Positions 1 through 7,760 of a stretch of DNA of 34,578 nt are shown here, one piece after another. The translations under genes and the position numbers were made by a program. Source of the stretch: Sphingomonas parapaucimobilis NBRC 15100. GTDB taxonomy: Bacteria > Pseudomonadota > Alphaproteobacteria > Sphingomonadales > Sphingomonadaceae. Position 1 is the first letter of the stretch. The number at the start of each line of letters is the position of its first letter. Location of the stretch: the NCBI RefSeq assembly GCF_000787715.1, contig NZ_BBPI01000037.1, forward strand, positions 1 through 34,578, read 5' to 3'. The notes under the pieces are model-generated. The model worked only from the letters and a program-made list of their open reading frames with translations, was not told the origin of the DNA and made no database searches.

Positions 1-61
1 TGGGCAGAGTTGATCGTTTTCGACTCTAATCGATGCGGGGGCATCGTTTACCTGAAACTGG

Positions 62-142
62 GATGGGGGAGGGCGCGCCACGGGCGATGGTCTCGGTGAG
101 ACCCCCTGCCCTCCCCCAACCCCTCCCGTTCACGGGAGGGGA
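62..142. repeat. Interspersed palindromic repeat, family B, copy 1
   Basis: This copy lies downstream of rplQ, beyond its terminator. It contains the string TCTCGGTGAGACCCC followed by CCCTCCCCC and a hairpin CCCCTCCCG/CGGGAGGGG. Almost the same string occurs inverted at 9946-10000, after priA, which shows it is a dispersed element. Bases 1-61 hold nothing I recognise. Confidence 0.75.
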
Positions 143-152
143 GGAAGAAGAG

Positions 153-179
153 CCCCCCTCCCGCTTGCGGGAGGGGGAG
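153..179. repeat. Hairpin of C-rich/G-rich arms near the rplQ end
   Basis: A run of CCCCCCTCCCGC is followed by GCGGGAGGGGGA, giving a stem of about 11 bp with a tiny loop. It sits between the family B repeat and the rplQ terminator and resembles the arms of the other dispersed repeats. It may be a degenerate extra half-copy. Confidence 0.6.
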
Positions 180-187
180 CCAAGCAT

Positions 188-219
188 AAAAAAGGGCCGC
201 TCCATTGCTGGAGCGACCC
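188..219 (-). terminator. Rho-independent terminator of the rpsM-rpsK-rpoA-rplQ operon
   Basis: Read on the minus strand, GGGTCGCTCCA and TGGAGCGGCCC form an 11-bp stem (one G-U pair) with a GCAA tetraloop, followed at once by six T residues. It starts about 30 bases after the rplQ stop codon, so it most probably ends the alpha operon transcript. Confidence 0.9.
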
Positions 220-249
220 TACCTTGAAAGTCTTCAGGGAAGCGCGAAA

Positions 250-672
250 TTACGCGGCTTCGTCGAAATCTTCCTCGTTCATGACCGGACCCGAATCCTG
301 GCCCTTCGCCGAGACGTCGCGATCGACGAACTCGATGATCGCCATCGGCGAGGCGTCCGAGGCGCGGATGCCGGCCTTGATGATGCGGGTGTAACCACCG
401 TTGCGATCGGCATAGCGCGACGCCAGAACGTCGAACAGCTTCACCAGCTGCGCGTCGTCGAGCAGACGGGCATGGGCCAGACGACGGTTCGACAGACCGC
501 CCTTCTTTGCCAGCGTCACCAGCTTTTCGACATAGGGACGCAGTTCCTTCGCCTTGGCGACGGTGGTGGTGATCTGCTCATGCTTGATGAGCGCGGCCGA
601 CATGTTGCGGAAAAGCGCAATACGATGAGCCGAGGTACGCTGCAGCTTACGGCCGCCGACGCGATGACGCAT
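250..672 (-). CDS. rplQ: 50S ribosomal protein L17
   Basis: Large-subunit ribosomal protein that lines the peptide exit tunnel region. The 140-residue product starts [12 protein letters not shown] and keeps the L17 core: the basic N-terminus, the [21 protein letters not shown] stretch (about residues 36-56) and the RNGGYTRI motif near residue 90. After the core there is an acidic tail ending EEDFDEAA, which makes it longer than the roughly 120-residue minimal L17. It is the last gene of the operon and is followed by a clear terminator. The 260-base spacer to rpoA is unusually long and full of hairpins. Identity is certain; only the role of the acidic tail is unknown. Confidence 0.98.
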   Translation of the reverse strand: MRHRVGGRKLQRTSAHRIALFRNMSAALIKHEQITTTVAKAKELRPYVEKLVTLAKKGGLSNRRLAHARLLDDAQLVKLFDVLASRYADRNGGYTRIIKAGIRASDASPMAIIEFVDRDVSAKGQDSGPVMNEEDFDEAA

Positions 673-759
673 GGGTAGTTCCTTCGTTCGTTAAGGGGCC
701 GTTTGACGGAAACCCCAGACCTGGTGACCGTTGAGGCCGTCACCTTCGCCTATTCAAAT

Positions 760-812
760 CCTCCCCATCACCGATGGGGAGGGGGACCGTCGCGAAGCGA
801 TGGTGGAGGGGC
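760..812. repeat. Partial copy of interspersed repeat family A
   Basis: CCTCCCCATC-ACC-GATGGGGAGG is a perfect hairpin. It is followed by GGGGACCGTCGCGAAGCGATGGTGGAGGGG (in two short pieces), matching one end of the full copy at 31164-31288. It lies in the 673-932 spacer between rpoA and rplQ and is therefore transcribed within the operon. Confidence 0.65.
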
Positions 813-819
813 CGGGCCG

Positions 820-931
820 TCAGGACCGGATCACGGCGAAGCCGCGATCCTGACGTCGAACGGGTCGCCCGTGGGCGACCCGCCGGCCGGACTTTCGCCG
901 TCTCGCGGATAGCATCGCTATCCGCGTGCGG
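820..931. repeat. Hairpin cluster in the rpoA-rplQ spacer
   Basis: Three more inverted repeats follow the partial family A copy. GTCAGGACCGGATCACGG pairs with a later CCGCGATCCTGAC. GGTCGCCC-GT-GGGCGACC is a perfect 8-bp stem. CGCGGATAGC-ATC-GCTATCCGCG is a perfect 10-bp stem just downstream of the rpoA stop codon. None has a T-run on the minus strand, so these look like RNA stability or processing structures, not terminators. Confidence 0.6.
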
Positions 932-932
932 C

Positions 933-1997
933 TCAGCCCATGATCTCCTGTTCCAGCTTCTTGGCCATTTCCTCGATATTCTCGGGCGGCCAGCCGGGGA
1001 TTTCCATGCCCAGGCGCAGACCCATGGACGACAGCACTTCCTTGATCTCGTTCAGCGACTTGCGACCGAAATTCGGAGTACGCAGCATCTCGGCTTCGGT
1101 CTTGCCGACCAGATCGCCGATATAGATGATGTTGTCGTTCTTGAGGCAGTTCGCCGAACGCACCGACAGTTCCAGCTCGTCGACCTTCTTGAGAAGGTAA
1201 CGGTTGATCTGCTGGGCGTCGCTCTGCGGCTCGCCACCGGCGGCGGGGATCGCCGCCTGGCCCACGGGAGCCGCGCGGGTGAGCGCCGAGTCGTCGAAAT
1301 GGACGAACAACGCCAGCTGGTCCTGGAGGATGCGTGCGGCATAGGCCACGGCGTCTTCCGGGGTGACGGTGCCGTCGGTCTCGATCGAGAGCGTCAGCTT
1401 GTCATAGTCCAGGTCCTGGCCGACGCGGGTCGGATCGACCTTGTACGACACCTGACGGACCGGCGAGTACAGCGCATCGACCGGGATCAGACCGATCGGC
1501 GCATCGGCCGGACGGTTCGACGCGGCGGGGACATAGCCCTTCCCGATGTCGGCGGTCAGTTCCATGTTGAACGTCGCGCCTTCGTCGAGATGGCAGATCA
1601 CCAGGTCCTTGTTCATGACCTCGATGTCGCCCGAGACGGCGATGTCGCCGGCCTTGACGGTGGTCGGACCGGTCGCCGAGAGCTGGAGACGCTTGGGGCC
1701 TTCGCCCTGCATGCGGATCGCGAGCTGCTTGACGTTCAGCACGATGTCGGTGACGTCTTCACGCACACCGGCGAGCGACGAGAACTCGTGCAGCACGTTC
1801 TCGATCTTGATCGAGGTCACCGCCGCGCCCTGGAGCGACGACAGGAGAACGCGGCGAAGCGCGTTGCCCAGCGTCAGGCCGAAGCCACGCTCCAGCGGTT
1901 CGGCAACGAACGTCGCCTTCCGCTTGCCATCGCCACCCTTTTTCTCGAGCGCGTTGGGCTTCTTCAGTTCCTGCCAGTTCTTTGCGTTGACAGACAC
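933..1997 (-). CDS. rpoA: DNA-directed RNA polymerase subunit alpha
   Basis: Alpha subunit of RNA polymerase: its N-terminal domain dimerises and scaffolds beta and beta', and its C-terminal domain contacts promoter UP elements and activators. The 354-residue product shows the alpha-NTD signature [21 protein letters not shown] (about residues 34-54) and an alpha-CTD with [17 protein letters not shown] and [14 protein letters not shown] (about residues 270-325). A linker rich in Ala, Gly and Gln (about 240-262) joins them. Length is slightly above the usual 330-340 because of the linker and an acidic C-terminal extension. It lies 88 bases after rpsK and 260 bases before rplQ, in the classic alpha-operon order. 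Confidence 0.99.
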   Translation of the reverse strand: MSVNAKNWQELKKPNALEKKGGDGKRKATFVAEPLERGFGLTLGNALRRVLLSSLQGAAVTSIKIENVLHEFSSLAGVREDVTDIVLNVKQLAIRMQGEGPKRLQLSATGPTTVKAGDIAVSGDIEVMNKDLVICHLDEGATFNMELTADIGKGYVPAASNRPADAPIGLIPVDALYSPVRQVSYKVDPTRVGQDLDYDKLTLSIETDGTVTPEDAVAYAARILQDQLALFVHFDDSALTRAAPVGQAAIPAAGGEPQSDAQQINRYLLKKVDELELSVRSANCLKNDNIIYIGDLVGKTEAEMLRTPNFGRKSLNEIKEVLSSMGLRLGMEIPGWPPENIEEMAKKLEQEIMG

Positions 1998-2085
1998 GTG
2001 GTTCCCCTGAGTTGTGGGCCGGAACGGGGACGGTTCCAGCCATGGAGAGAGGCATGGCCGACTCGTCAGCCGGCCATGGGAAGCA
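1998..2085 (-). other. rpsK-rpoA spacer with two inverted repeats
   Basis: Read on either strand, CATGGCCG and CGGCCATG form an 8-bp stem, and GGAAC and GTTCC form a shorter one nearer rpoA. Neither has a T-run. The rpoA start has an A-rich context but no strong Shine-Dalgarno core, so the stems could influence translation of rpoA. Confidence 0.4.
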
Positions 2086-2475
2086 TCAGACGCGGCGACG
2101 CTTGGAAGGCCGCACGCCGTTGTGCGGGATCGAGGTGACGTCGCGGATCGAGGAGATCTGGAAACCGACCGCCTGCAGCGCGCGCAGCGCCGACTCGCGA
2201 CCCGAACCCGGACCCTTCACTTCGACTTCCAGGGTGCGGACGCCGTGCTCGGCGGCCTTCTTGCCCGCGTCTTCCGCTGCGACCTGGGCCGCATACGGGG
2301 TCGACTTGCGCGAGCCCTTGAAGCCCATCATGCCGGCCGACGACCACGAAATGGCGTTGCCTTGGGCATCGGTGATGGTGATCATGGTGTTGTTGAAGCT
2401 GGCGTTCACATGCGCGACGCCGGCGGTGATGTTCTTGCGCTCGCGACGGCGAATGCGCTGCGGTTCACGTGCCAT
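2086..2475 (-). CDS. rpsK: 30S ribosomal protein S11
   Basis: Small-subunit platform protein that contacts 16S rRNA near the E site. The 129-residue product carries the S11 signatures: [19 protein letters not shown] (about residues 23-41), [22 protein letters not shown] (about 44-65) and the C-terminal [12 protein letters not shown]. Its length matches the family. It sits between rpsM (93-base spacer) and rpoA (88-base spacer) and is cotranscribed with them. The start is at the ATG giving [11 protein letters not shown], which is the conserved N-terminus. Confidence 0.98.
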   Translation of the reverse strand: MAREPQRIRRRERKNITAGVAHVNASFNNTMITITDAQGNAISWSSAGMMGFKGSRKSTPYAAQVAAEDAGKKAAEHGVRTLEVEVKGPGSGRESALRALQAVGFQISSIRDVTSIPHNGVRPSKRRRV

Positions 2476-2549
2476 TAGATGAAAGTCCTGACCTAGTATC
2501 CTGATGCGGAGGTCGGCGGGCGGTCAGCCACAAGCCTGCCTCCGGCGGA

Positions 2550-2572
2550 GTAATTCGCCCGGGGCGAATTAC
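2550..2572 (-). repeat. Perfect inverted repeat over the rpsM stop codon
   Basis: GTAATTCGCCC and GGGCGAATTAC are exact reverse complements separated by one base. The rpsM stop codon (2569-2571) lies inside one arm. There is no T-run, so it is not a normal terminator. It could be an RNA processing or stability element between rpsM and rpsK. Confidence 0.6.
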
Positions 2573-2937
2573 TTCTTCTTGCCAGCGATCGGCTTCGCCT
2601 TGCCCTTGCGGGTACGAGCGTTGGTGTGCGTGCGCTGGCCGCGGACCGGCAGGCCCTTGCGGTGACGCAGGCCGCGATAGCAGGCCAGGTCCATCAGGCG
2701 CTTGATGTTCATCGCGGTTTCGCGACGCAGATCGCCCTCGACCGTGTGATCGGCGTCAATCGTCTCGCGGATCTGGAGCACTTCCTGGTCCGAAAGGTCT
2801 TGGACGCGACGATCGGCGGCGATGTTCAGCTTGGCAGTGATCTGCTTCGCCTTGGCCGGACCGATGCCGTGGATATAGGTCAGCGCGATCAATACGCGCT
2901 TGTTGGTCGGGAGGTTAACACCCGCAATACGTGCCAT
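2569..2937 (-). CDS. rpsM: 30S ribosomal protein S13
   Basis: Head protein of the small subunit that contacts P-site tRNA and forms bridges to the large subunit. The chosen ATG gives [14 protein letters not shown], the conserved S13 start, and a 122-residue product of normal length. Motifs include [10 protein letters not shown] (about residues 21-30), [11 protein letters not shown] (about 71-81), and the basic C-terminus with [20 protein letters not shown] followed by RTRKGKAK. The open frame runs much further upstream, but that part has no S13 similarity and overlaps a different gene. It is the first gene of the operon here, with a promoter at 3071-3099 and no spc-operon gene upstream. Confidence 0.98.
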   Translation of the reverse strand: MARIAGVNLPTNKRVLIALTYIHGIGPAKAKQITAKLNIAADRRVQDLSDQEVLQIRETIDADHTVEGDLRRETAMNIKRLMDLACYRGLRHRKGLPVRGQRTHTNARTRKGKAKPIAGKKK

Positions 2938-3070
2938 GAAACTTGTTCTCCTAGCTCCACGGAGCATGGCATGGCCGCACATGCTCCATCTCAACGCGAT
3001 GGTTCCGCCACGCGGAATGGCGACGCACGTCACGCGCGCGTCGTTCAACCGGGGGTGTTGGAAGGACGGT

Positions 3071-3099
3071 CCGTTAAGCCCCGCGCAACACCCTGTCAA
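3071..3099 (-). promoter_or_regulatory. Probable sigma-70 promoter of the rpsM operon
   Basis: The minus strand has a perfect -35 hexamer TTGACA (3094-3099), a 17-base spacer, and a weak -10 TAACGG (3071-3076). It lies about 135 bases before the rpsM start and overlaps the last codons of the small upstream gene. Weak -10 with strong -35 is common in alphaproteobacterial ribosomal promoters. The rest of the 2938-3070 leader shows only GC-rich sequence and a short GGAGCATG/CATGCTCC inverted repeat (about 2961-2987). Confidence 0.6.
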
Positions 3100-3344
3100 G
3101 CGATCGGTTCCACAAACTTCGCCGATTGCAGCCGCTTGAGCGTCAGCCAGCGGCGGAAGGACACGATCGCCCATATGATCTCGACCACCCCGAACGGCCA
3201 TGCGCCCTGAAGAAAGCCATAGGCCGACCCCGCGACGCATCCCAGGCAGAAGCCCAGCGTCCACCAGTGCGAACCCGATTCCATCGCATAGCAGACCAGG
3301 GTGAAGGAAACGGCGATAAGGCCGAACAGGGAAAGCGTGTCCAT
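3096..3344 (-). CDS. Small membrane protein of unknown function
   Basis: An 82-residue protein starting [21 protein letters not shown]. Two or three hydrophobic segments are visible (about residues 4-21, 28-45 and 50-63), followed by a basic tail with [11 protein letters not shown] pattern [23 protein letters not shown], read in two halves, reminds me of a short membrane protein that recurs in alphaproteobacteria, but I cannot name the family with certainty. The start chosen is the first Met that avoids translating the upstream palindromic repeat; its Shine-Dalgarno is weak. The stop codon overlaps the -35 box of the rpsM promoter. No function is assigned. Confidence 0.65.
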   Translation of the reverse strand: MDTLSLFGLIAVSFTLVCYAMESGSHWWTLGFCLGCVAGSAYGFLQGAWPFGVVEIIWAIVSFRRWLTLKRLQSAKFVEPIA

Positions 3345-3386
3345 GTCGCGGGGTGTAAAGCGCCGGGGCGGCAGGGCAAGTCCGAT

Positions 3387-3506
3387 CCTCCCCGGCACGG
3401 GGAGGTGGCAGGCGCAGCCTGACGGAGGGGGACTTCCACACAGGACGCGCCTGTGCCGCACGCCCCCTCCACCAGCTTCGCCGGTCCCCCTCCCCGTGCC
3501 GGGGAG
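3387..3506. repeat. Interspersed long palindromic repeat, family A, copy 1
   Basis: About 120 bases with matching ends: CCTCCCCGGCACGGGGAGG at one end and CCCTCCCCGTGCCGGGGAG at the other. An inner part contains GGTGGCAGGC..CTGACGGAGGGGGACTTCCAC. It lies between the small membrane protein and the 3' end of the histidine kinase gene. The ends pair with each other and could fold as one long cruciform or as separate hairpins. Same orientation as 23317-23441, opposite to 31164-31288. Confidence 0.85.
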
Positions 3507-3509
3507 TAT

Positions 3510-4865
3510 TTAAGGAATCACCAGTCGCGCGATCAGGCCCGGCGCATTGTCGGCCAGCTCGAATCGACCGCCATGCAGCCGCGCCACCGCCTCGATCAGC
3601 GCCATGCCCAGCCCGGCCCCCGGTGTCGTCCGTGCGGTGTCGAGTCGTCCGAAGCGCTTCAACGCCTGCGCCCGGTCCGCCTCGGCGATACCGGGGCCAT
3701 GATCCTCGACCTGGAAGATGATGCCCTCCGCCCCCTCGCGCAGCCGCAGCGTCACCTCGCCGCCCGACGCGCCATGCTTCAGGGCGTTGTCGATCAGGTT
3801 GGACAGCGCCTGACTCATCAGTTCGCGGTGCAACGGCAAAGGTGCGGGGCGCGCCTCCACCTCGATCAGGAAGCGCAGGCCGGCCTCCTCGGCGACCGGG
3901 GCATAGAGTTCGCCGATCTCCTCGACCAGCTCGACCGGCGAGGCCAGGGTGAAGCGGTCGCGCGTCACCGACTCGGACCGGCTGATCTCGATCACCATGG
4001 TCAGCATCCGCATGATGAGATCGGTTTCGACCAGCAGGCCGCCCAGCGCCGCCTCGCGCTGGGTCGGGTCGGCGATCAGCACCGCCTGCTCGGTCTTGGT
4101 GCGCAGCCGGGCGAGCGGCGAGCGGAGATCGTGCGCCAGGCTGTCGGTGACGACGCGCAGCTCGGCCATCAGCTGCTCGATCTTGCCGAGCATCGCATTC
4201 AGCCGCTCGGCCAGCCGGTCGAAGGCGTCGCCCTCATCATGGCCGTCACGCACCAGACGGACACGGCGGGTCAGATCGCCCTCACCCGCCGCGTCGATCA
4301 CCGCGACGATGGTATCGAGCCGCCCCGTGACATAGCGCGCCAGCACCAGCCCGGTGCCCGCCCCCAGCATCAGCGACAGGAACACCGCCAGCGCCAGCGC
4401 ACGCTCGATCGCGACCTGCTGCGCCTCGATCAGGTCGAGCGGACGCCCGACCAGCAGCCAGTCATTGCCGATGGGATGGAGCGTATAGCCCGCCTCCCGC
4501 GCGTTCCATACGCTGTCGCGGCCCAGCACCGCGATGCGGAACGGCGTGTCGGCCAGCGGCACGGCCAGATGGCGCGGCGCATAGCCCGCGATCCGGTGCC
4601 CCTGCGGATCGAAGATCGCCAGCACCAGCGACACGTCACCCGGCTCGCGCGCTTCCTTGATTGCATCGGCGAGTGCGGGGAGCGCGCCGGTGCGCCACAC
4701 GGCGCGCAGCGCATCGGCCTGTTCGACGATCTCGCGGTGGAGCGCCGCCACCGCATCGGCGCTCGTCTGTTTCCAGATGAAGCCGACCAGCGCCAGATTG
4801 GATACCAGCGCGAGGATGATCGACAGCAGCGCGATCCGCGCCGAGATCGTCAGCCGGGGCTTCAC
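3510..4865 (-). CDS. Two-component sensor histidine kinase, HAMP/HisKA type
   Basis: Inner-membrane sensor kinase of 451 residues that should phosphorylate the regulator encoded just upstream. Transmembrane segment 1 is at about 10-30, a periplasmic sensor of about 120 residues follows, then transmembrane segment 2 at about 154-178 and a HAMP domain at about 179-232. The H-box [14 protein letters not shown] holds the phosphoacceptor His245. The N-box [10 protein letters not shown] (about 356-365), DHGPGI (388-393) and GAGLGMAL (416-423) form the ATP-binding domain. The start is GTG, overlapping the TGA of the regulator gene (GTGA), so translation is coupled. The sensed signal is not visible in the sequence. 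The stop lies just beside a family A palindrome. Confidence 0.93.
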   Translation of the reverse strand: MKPRLTISARIALLSIILALVSNLALVGFIWKQTSADAVAALHREIVEQADALRAVWRTGALPALADAIKEAREPGDVSLVLAIFDPQGHRIAGYAPRHLAVPLADTPFRIAVLGRDSVWNAREAGYTLHPIGNDWLLVGRPLDLIEAQQVAIERALALAVFLSLMLGAGTGLVLARYVTGRLDTIVAVIDAAGEGDLTRRVRLVRDGHDEGDAFDRLAERLNAMLGKIEQLMAELRVVTDSLAHDLRSPLARLRTKTEQAVLIADPTQREAALGGLLVETDLIMRMLTMVIEISRSESVTRDRFTLASPVELVEEIGELYAPVAEEAGLRFLIEVEARPAPLPLHRELMSQALSNLIDNALKHGASGGEVTLRLREGAEGIIFQVEDHGPGIAEADRAQALKRFGRLDTARTTPGAGLGMALIEAVARLHGGRFELADNAPGLIARLVIP

Positions 4866-5554
4866 CCTTCGACGGCCAGCCTATAGCCCGCGCCGCGCAC
4901 GGTATGCAGGATCGGGCTGCCGAACCCCTCCTCCAGCTTGCGGCGGAGACGACCGATATGGACGTCGACCACGTTCGAGCCCGGGTCGAAATGATAGTTC
5001 CAGATCTTCTCCAGCATCATCGTGCGGGTGACGACCTGACCGGCATGACGCGCCAGGAATTCCAGGAGGTTGAACTCGCGCGCGCCCACCGGGATGATCT
5101 TGCCCGCCCGCGTCACGGTGCGTGCCAGCAGGTCGATCTCCAGGTCACCGACGCTCAGCTTGGTCCGGGTCGGCTCGGAGGCGGCGCGGTCGGAACGGCG
5201 CACCAGCGCCTCGATCCGCGCCGACAGCTCGGCGAAGGAGAAGGGCTTGCACAGATAATCGTCCGCCCCCGCCTTCAGCCCGTCGACCCGGTCGTCGACC
5301 GTGGCGAGCGCCGAGAGCACAAGGACCGGCGTCGCGATGCCCGCGGCCCGGATCGCACTGACCATCGCCAGCCCGTCCAGGCGCGGCAGCATCCGGTCGG
5401 CGATGATCAGGTCGAATATGCCCTCGCTCGCCAGGAACAGGCCGTCGCGGCCGTCCCCGCACTGCTCGACGGCATAACCCGCCTCGGCCAGCCCCTTGGC
5501 GACATAGGCGGCGGTCGAGGCGTCATCTTCGACGATCAGGATCTTGCGGCTCAT
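4862..5554 (-). CDS. OmpR/PhoB-family response regulator
   Basis: DNA-binding regulator of 230 residues paired with the adjacent kinase. The receiver domain (about 1-120) has the acidic pair ED at 9-10 with D11, the phosphoacceptor Asp53 in IIADRMLP, the Ser in LVLSA and the Lys in CKPFSF. The winged-helix effector domain (about 135-228) shows VGAREFNLLEFLARHAGQVV and a terminal VDVHIGRLRRKL followed by HTVRGAGYRL. I chose the start giving MSRKILIVEDD; an in-frame ATG ten codons earlier adds MSPNDGADEP but has no Shine-Dalgarno. The gene overlaps the kinase gene by four bases. Its promoter must lie in or beyond the candidate 6S RNA locus immediately upstream. Target genes are unknown. Confidence 0.93.
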   Translation of the reverse strand: MSRKILIVEDDASTAAYVAKGLAEAGYAVEQCGDGRDGLFLASEGIFDLIIADRMLPRLDGLAMVSAIRAAGIATPVLVLSALATVDDRVDGLKAGADDYLCKPFSFAELSARIEALVRRSDRAASEPTRTKLSVGDLEIDLLARTVTRAGKIIPVGAREFNLLEFLARHAGQVVTRTMMLEKIWNYHFDPGSNVVDVHIGRLRRKLEEGFGSPILHTVRGAGYRLAVEG

Positions 5555-5600
5555 CGGCTCGTCTGCTCCGTCATTGGGCGACATTCATGATTGCGGCGGC

Positions 5601-5765
5601 ATCTCGGGGTCGCTCAATCCCGGCTCACCGCTGCTGCCGCCAAGGAAAGACCGGCGGGAAGCGCTCTTCCCGCCGGTCGCGACGGCACCCCCGGGAGTAT
5701 CGGGTGCCGAGCTCTTCGAACTCCGTGGGGCAAAGGGCTACAGCCCGGCGGGATACCCCGGGGTG
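5601..5765 (+). ncRNA. ssrS: Candidate 6S RNA
   Basis: The 3' part (about 5731-5764), CAAAGGGCTACAGCC followed by CGGCGGGATACCCCGGGG, lines up closely with the 3' end of E. coli 6S RNA as I remember it (CAAGGGTTACAGCC, then CGGCGGCATCTCGGAG). The 5' end ATCTCGGGGT (5601-5610) pairs over all ten bases, with some G-U pairs, with ACCCCGGGGT (5755-5764). A second stem AUCCCG/CGGGAU follows with an asymmetric 5' bulge, as in the 6S closing stem. The length, about 165 nt, fits. Against it: the middle holds two strong separate hairpins (13-bp stem at 5652-5681; GGCACCC/GGGTGCC) where one rod is expected. 6S RNA binds sigma-70 RNA polymerase. Confidence 0.55.
5652..5681. repeat. Strong 13-bp hairpin inside the candidate 6S RNA
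   Basis: GACCGGCGGGAAG and CTTCCCGCCGGTC are exact reverse complements around CGCT. No T-run follows on either strand, so termination is unlikely. It would form the apical part of the candidate 6S RNA, or a leader hairpin for the response regulator mRNA on the other strand. Confidence 0.7.
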
Positions 5766-5913
5766 ACCATAATGTGACAAATACGTCATCCATCCCATCC
5801 CCGGTTCGGCCGGTCGCGTTCTGTCATTTCGATCGCACAAAAAGTCGAATAAATTCTTATGCTTCCATCATTTTTAAGGTTTTGAAAATTCTTTGGGCTA
5901 TGGTTCGCACATC
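5766..5913 (+). other. AT-rich leader before the GGDEF gene
   Basis: This 148-base stretch is much more AT-rich than the surroundings, with runs such as AATAAATTCTTATG and CATTTTTAAGGTTTTGAAAATTC (in two pieces). It must carry the promoter of the diguanylate cyclase gene, but I cannot pick a convincing -35/-10 pair. No gene is seen. Confidence 0.4.
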
Positions 5914-7374
5914 ATGATGGAAGCCCCCCTTACCATCCCCGCGCCGTTCGACGAAGAACGGCGTCTGGCCACGCTTCAGGCGCATGCGCTGCTCGACAGC
6001 GAGCCGGAGGCGGAATTCGATGCGCTCGTCTCGCTGGCCGCCGACATGCTCGGCTGCCCGGTGGCGGCGCTGACCCTGGCGGACCGGGACCGCTTCTGGG
6101 TCAAGTCGGCGATCGGCGACCTGCCCCGGCAAATGCCGCGCAACGTCGCCTTTTGCGACCATACCATCCATTCGAGCGACGTGACGATCGTCCCCGACCT
6201 CAGCCTGGATCCGCGTTTCGCGGTCAATCCGTTCGTGACGGGCGAGGCGGGGACGCGTTTCTATGCCGGGATGCCGATCCGCGTGCCCGATCTGGACGGC
6301 GCGCCCCAGGCGATCGGGTCGCTGTGCGTGATGGACGCCACGCCGCGCTCGCTCAGCCCGGCGGGGGAACAGACGCTGCGGCATCTGGCGCGACTGACCG
6401 AGGCGCTGATCGCCGCGCGGGCCATCGCCCGGCGGGCCAACGCCATGGCCGAATTCAGCGACCGCCAGGCCGCCGATCTGCGCGCCAAGGACCGCACCGT
6501 TCGCCAGGTCGAGCGGCTGGCGATGATCGGATCGTGGCGGATCATCCTGGCCGACGGCCAGGCCATGTGGTCCGAAGGCGTGTACCGCATCCACGAACTG
6601 CCCGCGGGCCAGCCCTGCACGATCGACCAGGGCCTGTCCTATTACCCGCCCGCCGCGCGCGAGGTGCTGCGCAAGACGATGGCGCAGACGGTGCGCAGCG
6701 GCGAGCCGTTCGACATCGAGCTGGACTTCATCACCGCACTGGGCCGCAAGCGCCGGGTGCGCGTGATGGGCGAACGGGAGATGCTGGACGGCGAGCCGTA
6801 CGGGCTGGTCGGCATGTTCCAGGACGTGACCGAGCGCCACGCGCTGGAGACCCAGCTGCGCCGCAACGCCGATACCGATGCGCTGACCCTGCTCGCCAAC
6901 CGCGCCGCGTTCGACCGGACGCTGGAGGCGGCGATCGCCGAGTCCGTCGGCAAGGGCACGGCGCTGGCGCTGGTCCTGATCGATCTGGACGGGTTCAAGC
7001 TGATCAACGACACGCTGGGCCATCCGGCAGGGGATGAGGTGCTGCGCATCGTCGGCCAGCGCCTCCGCTCCGACTGGCTGGACGGCAGCTTCGTCGCGCG
7101 GCTGGGCGGTGACGAGTTCGGGCTGATCGTCCACGATCCCGCGCTGCTGGCCGATATCGACGCCCTGCGCGCGCGGATCGAGGGGTTGCTGGCCATCACG
7201 ATCACCATCGACAAGCTGACGATGAGCTGTGCGGGCACGGTCGCGGTGACGCTGCGTCCCGAGGATTGCCGGACCAACCGCGATTTCATGCACCATGCCG
7301 ACAGCCGCCTCTATGGCGCCAAGCGCGACCGGGTGGGCGAACGGCGACGCGGCGATCGACGGCGGGCCAACTGA
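5914..7374 (+). CDS. GAF-PAS-GGDEF protein, probable diguanylate cyclase
   Basis: A soluble 486-residue signalling protein likely to make cyclic di-GMP from GTP. An N-terminal GAF domain (about 20-170) includes FCDHTI and MPIRVPDLDGAPQAIGSLCVMD. A PAS domain follows (about 200-310, with IGSWRI and MFQDVTERHALE). The GGDEF domain (about 315-475) has DALTLLANRAAFD, LIDLDGFKLINDTLGH and the active-site motif GGDEF at 398-402. The catalytic motif is intact. The inhibitory RxxD site expected five residues before GGDEF is absent (LDGS instead), so product inhibition at that site is unlikely. There is no signal peptide or membrane segment. Start is one of two tandem ATGs (5914 or 5917). It stands alone on the plus strand. 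Confidence 0.9.
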   Translation: MMEAPLTIPAPFDEERRLATLQAHALLDSEPEAEFDALVSLAADMLGCPVAALTLADRDRFWVKSAIGDLPRQMPRNVAFCDHTIHSSDVTIVPDLSLDPRFAVNPFVTGEAGTRFYAGMPIRVPDLDGAPQAIGSLCVMDATPRSLSPAGEQTLRHLARLTEALIAARAIARRANAMAEFSDRQAADLRAKDRTVRQVERLAMIGSWRIILADGQAMWSEGVYRIHELPAGQPCTIDQGLSYYPPAAREVLRKTMAQTVRSGEPFDIELDFITALGRKRRVRVMGEREMLDGEPYGLVGMFQDVTERHALETQLRRNADTDALTLLANRAAFDRTLEAAIAESVGKGTALALVLIDLDGFKLINDTLGHPAGDEVLRIVGQRLRSDWLDGSFVARLGGDEFGLIVHDPALLADIDALRARIEGLLAITITIDKLTMSCAGTVAVTLRPEDCRTNRDFMHHADSRLYGAKRDRVGERRRGDRRRAN

Positions 7375-7454
7375 GCCGCACGCGCGCGTCGGTCATCCTG
7401 CGTTCAATTCAGCCGTCCTATCGCGCGATCTCCACCTCAAGGGAGACCGTAATC

Positions 7455-7697
7455 GTGAAGAAGGCCGCTTTCCTCGCCATCGTCGTCGCCACCATGCCCG
7501 TGGCCGCCACGGCGATGCCCAACCCCGCCTCCACCTTCTGCGCCACCATGGGCGGCCGGTCGGTTTCGGCCAAGCTGGCCAATGGCGGGACAATCGGCCT
7601 GTGCTATTTGCCGGGCAAGAAGATCGTCGAGGAATGGACGCTGCTCCGCATGTTCAACGGCAAGAAGCCCGCACCCCGGCATAATCCGTTCCGCTGA
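7455..7697 (+). CDS. DUF333 domain secreted small protein
   Basis: An 80-residue protein with a Sec signal peptide (KKAAFLAIVVATMPVAATA, about residues 2-20), then a DUF333 core: NPASTFCATMGG, GLCYLPGKKIVEEWTLLR. This pattern, with two Cys and an EEW motif, is that of the short proteins often labelled putative hemolysin, but no enzymatic or toxic activity is established for them as far as I know. The start is GTG at 7455, supported by the Shine-Dalgarno AAGGGAGA eight to nine bases upstream. The frame continues upstream into the GGDEF gene, which is not coding here. It is 80 bases after the GGDEF gene and could share its transcript. Confidence 0.75.
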   Translation: MKKAAFLAIVVATMPVAATAMPNPASTFCATMGGRSVSAKLANGGTIGLCYLPGKKIVEEWTLLRMFNGKKPAPRHNPFR

Positions 7698-7760
7698 CGC
7701 ATCCGCGCGCGCAGGCACCGGCCCTTCCCTCCCGGCCCCACCGCCCCATATAGCGGGTCC

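Noticed and set aside
3387..3506. CRISPR-like array suggested by repeated GC-rich blocks
   Set aside because: The blocks are inverted arms of one palindrome, not regularly spaced direct repeats with unique spacers; no cas gene is present.
5590..5607. A second 6S-like string, GCGGCGGCATCTCGG, at 5592-5606
   Set aside because: It matches the E. coli 6S 3' end by eye, but it would place the RNA body inside the response regulator gene and has no pairing partner there. The downstream 5731-5764 match has the proper partner.
5857..7296. A 479-codon open frame opposite the GGDEF gene
   Set aside because: Same compositional shadow pattern; the plus strand has clear GAF, PAS and GGDEF domains.
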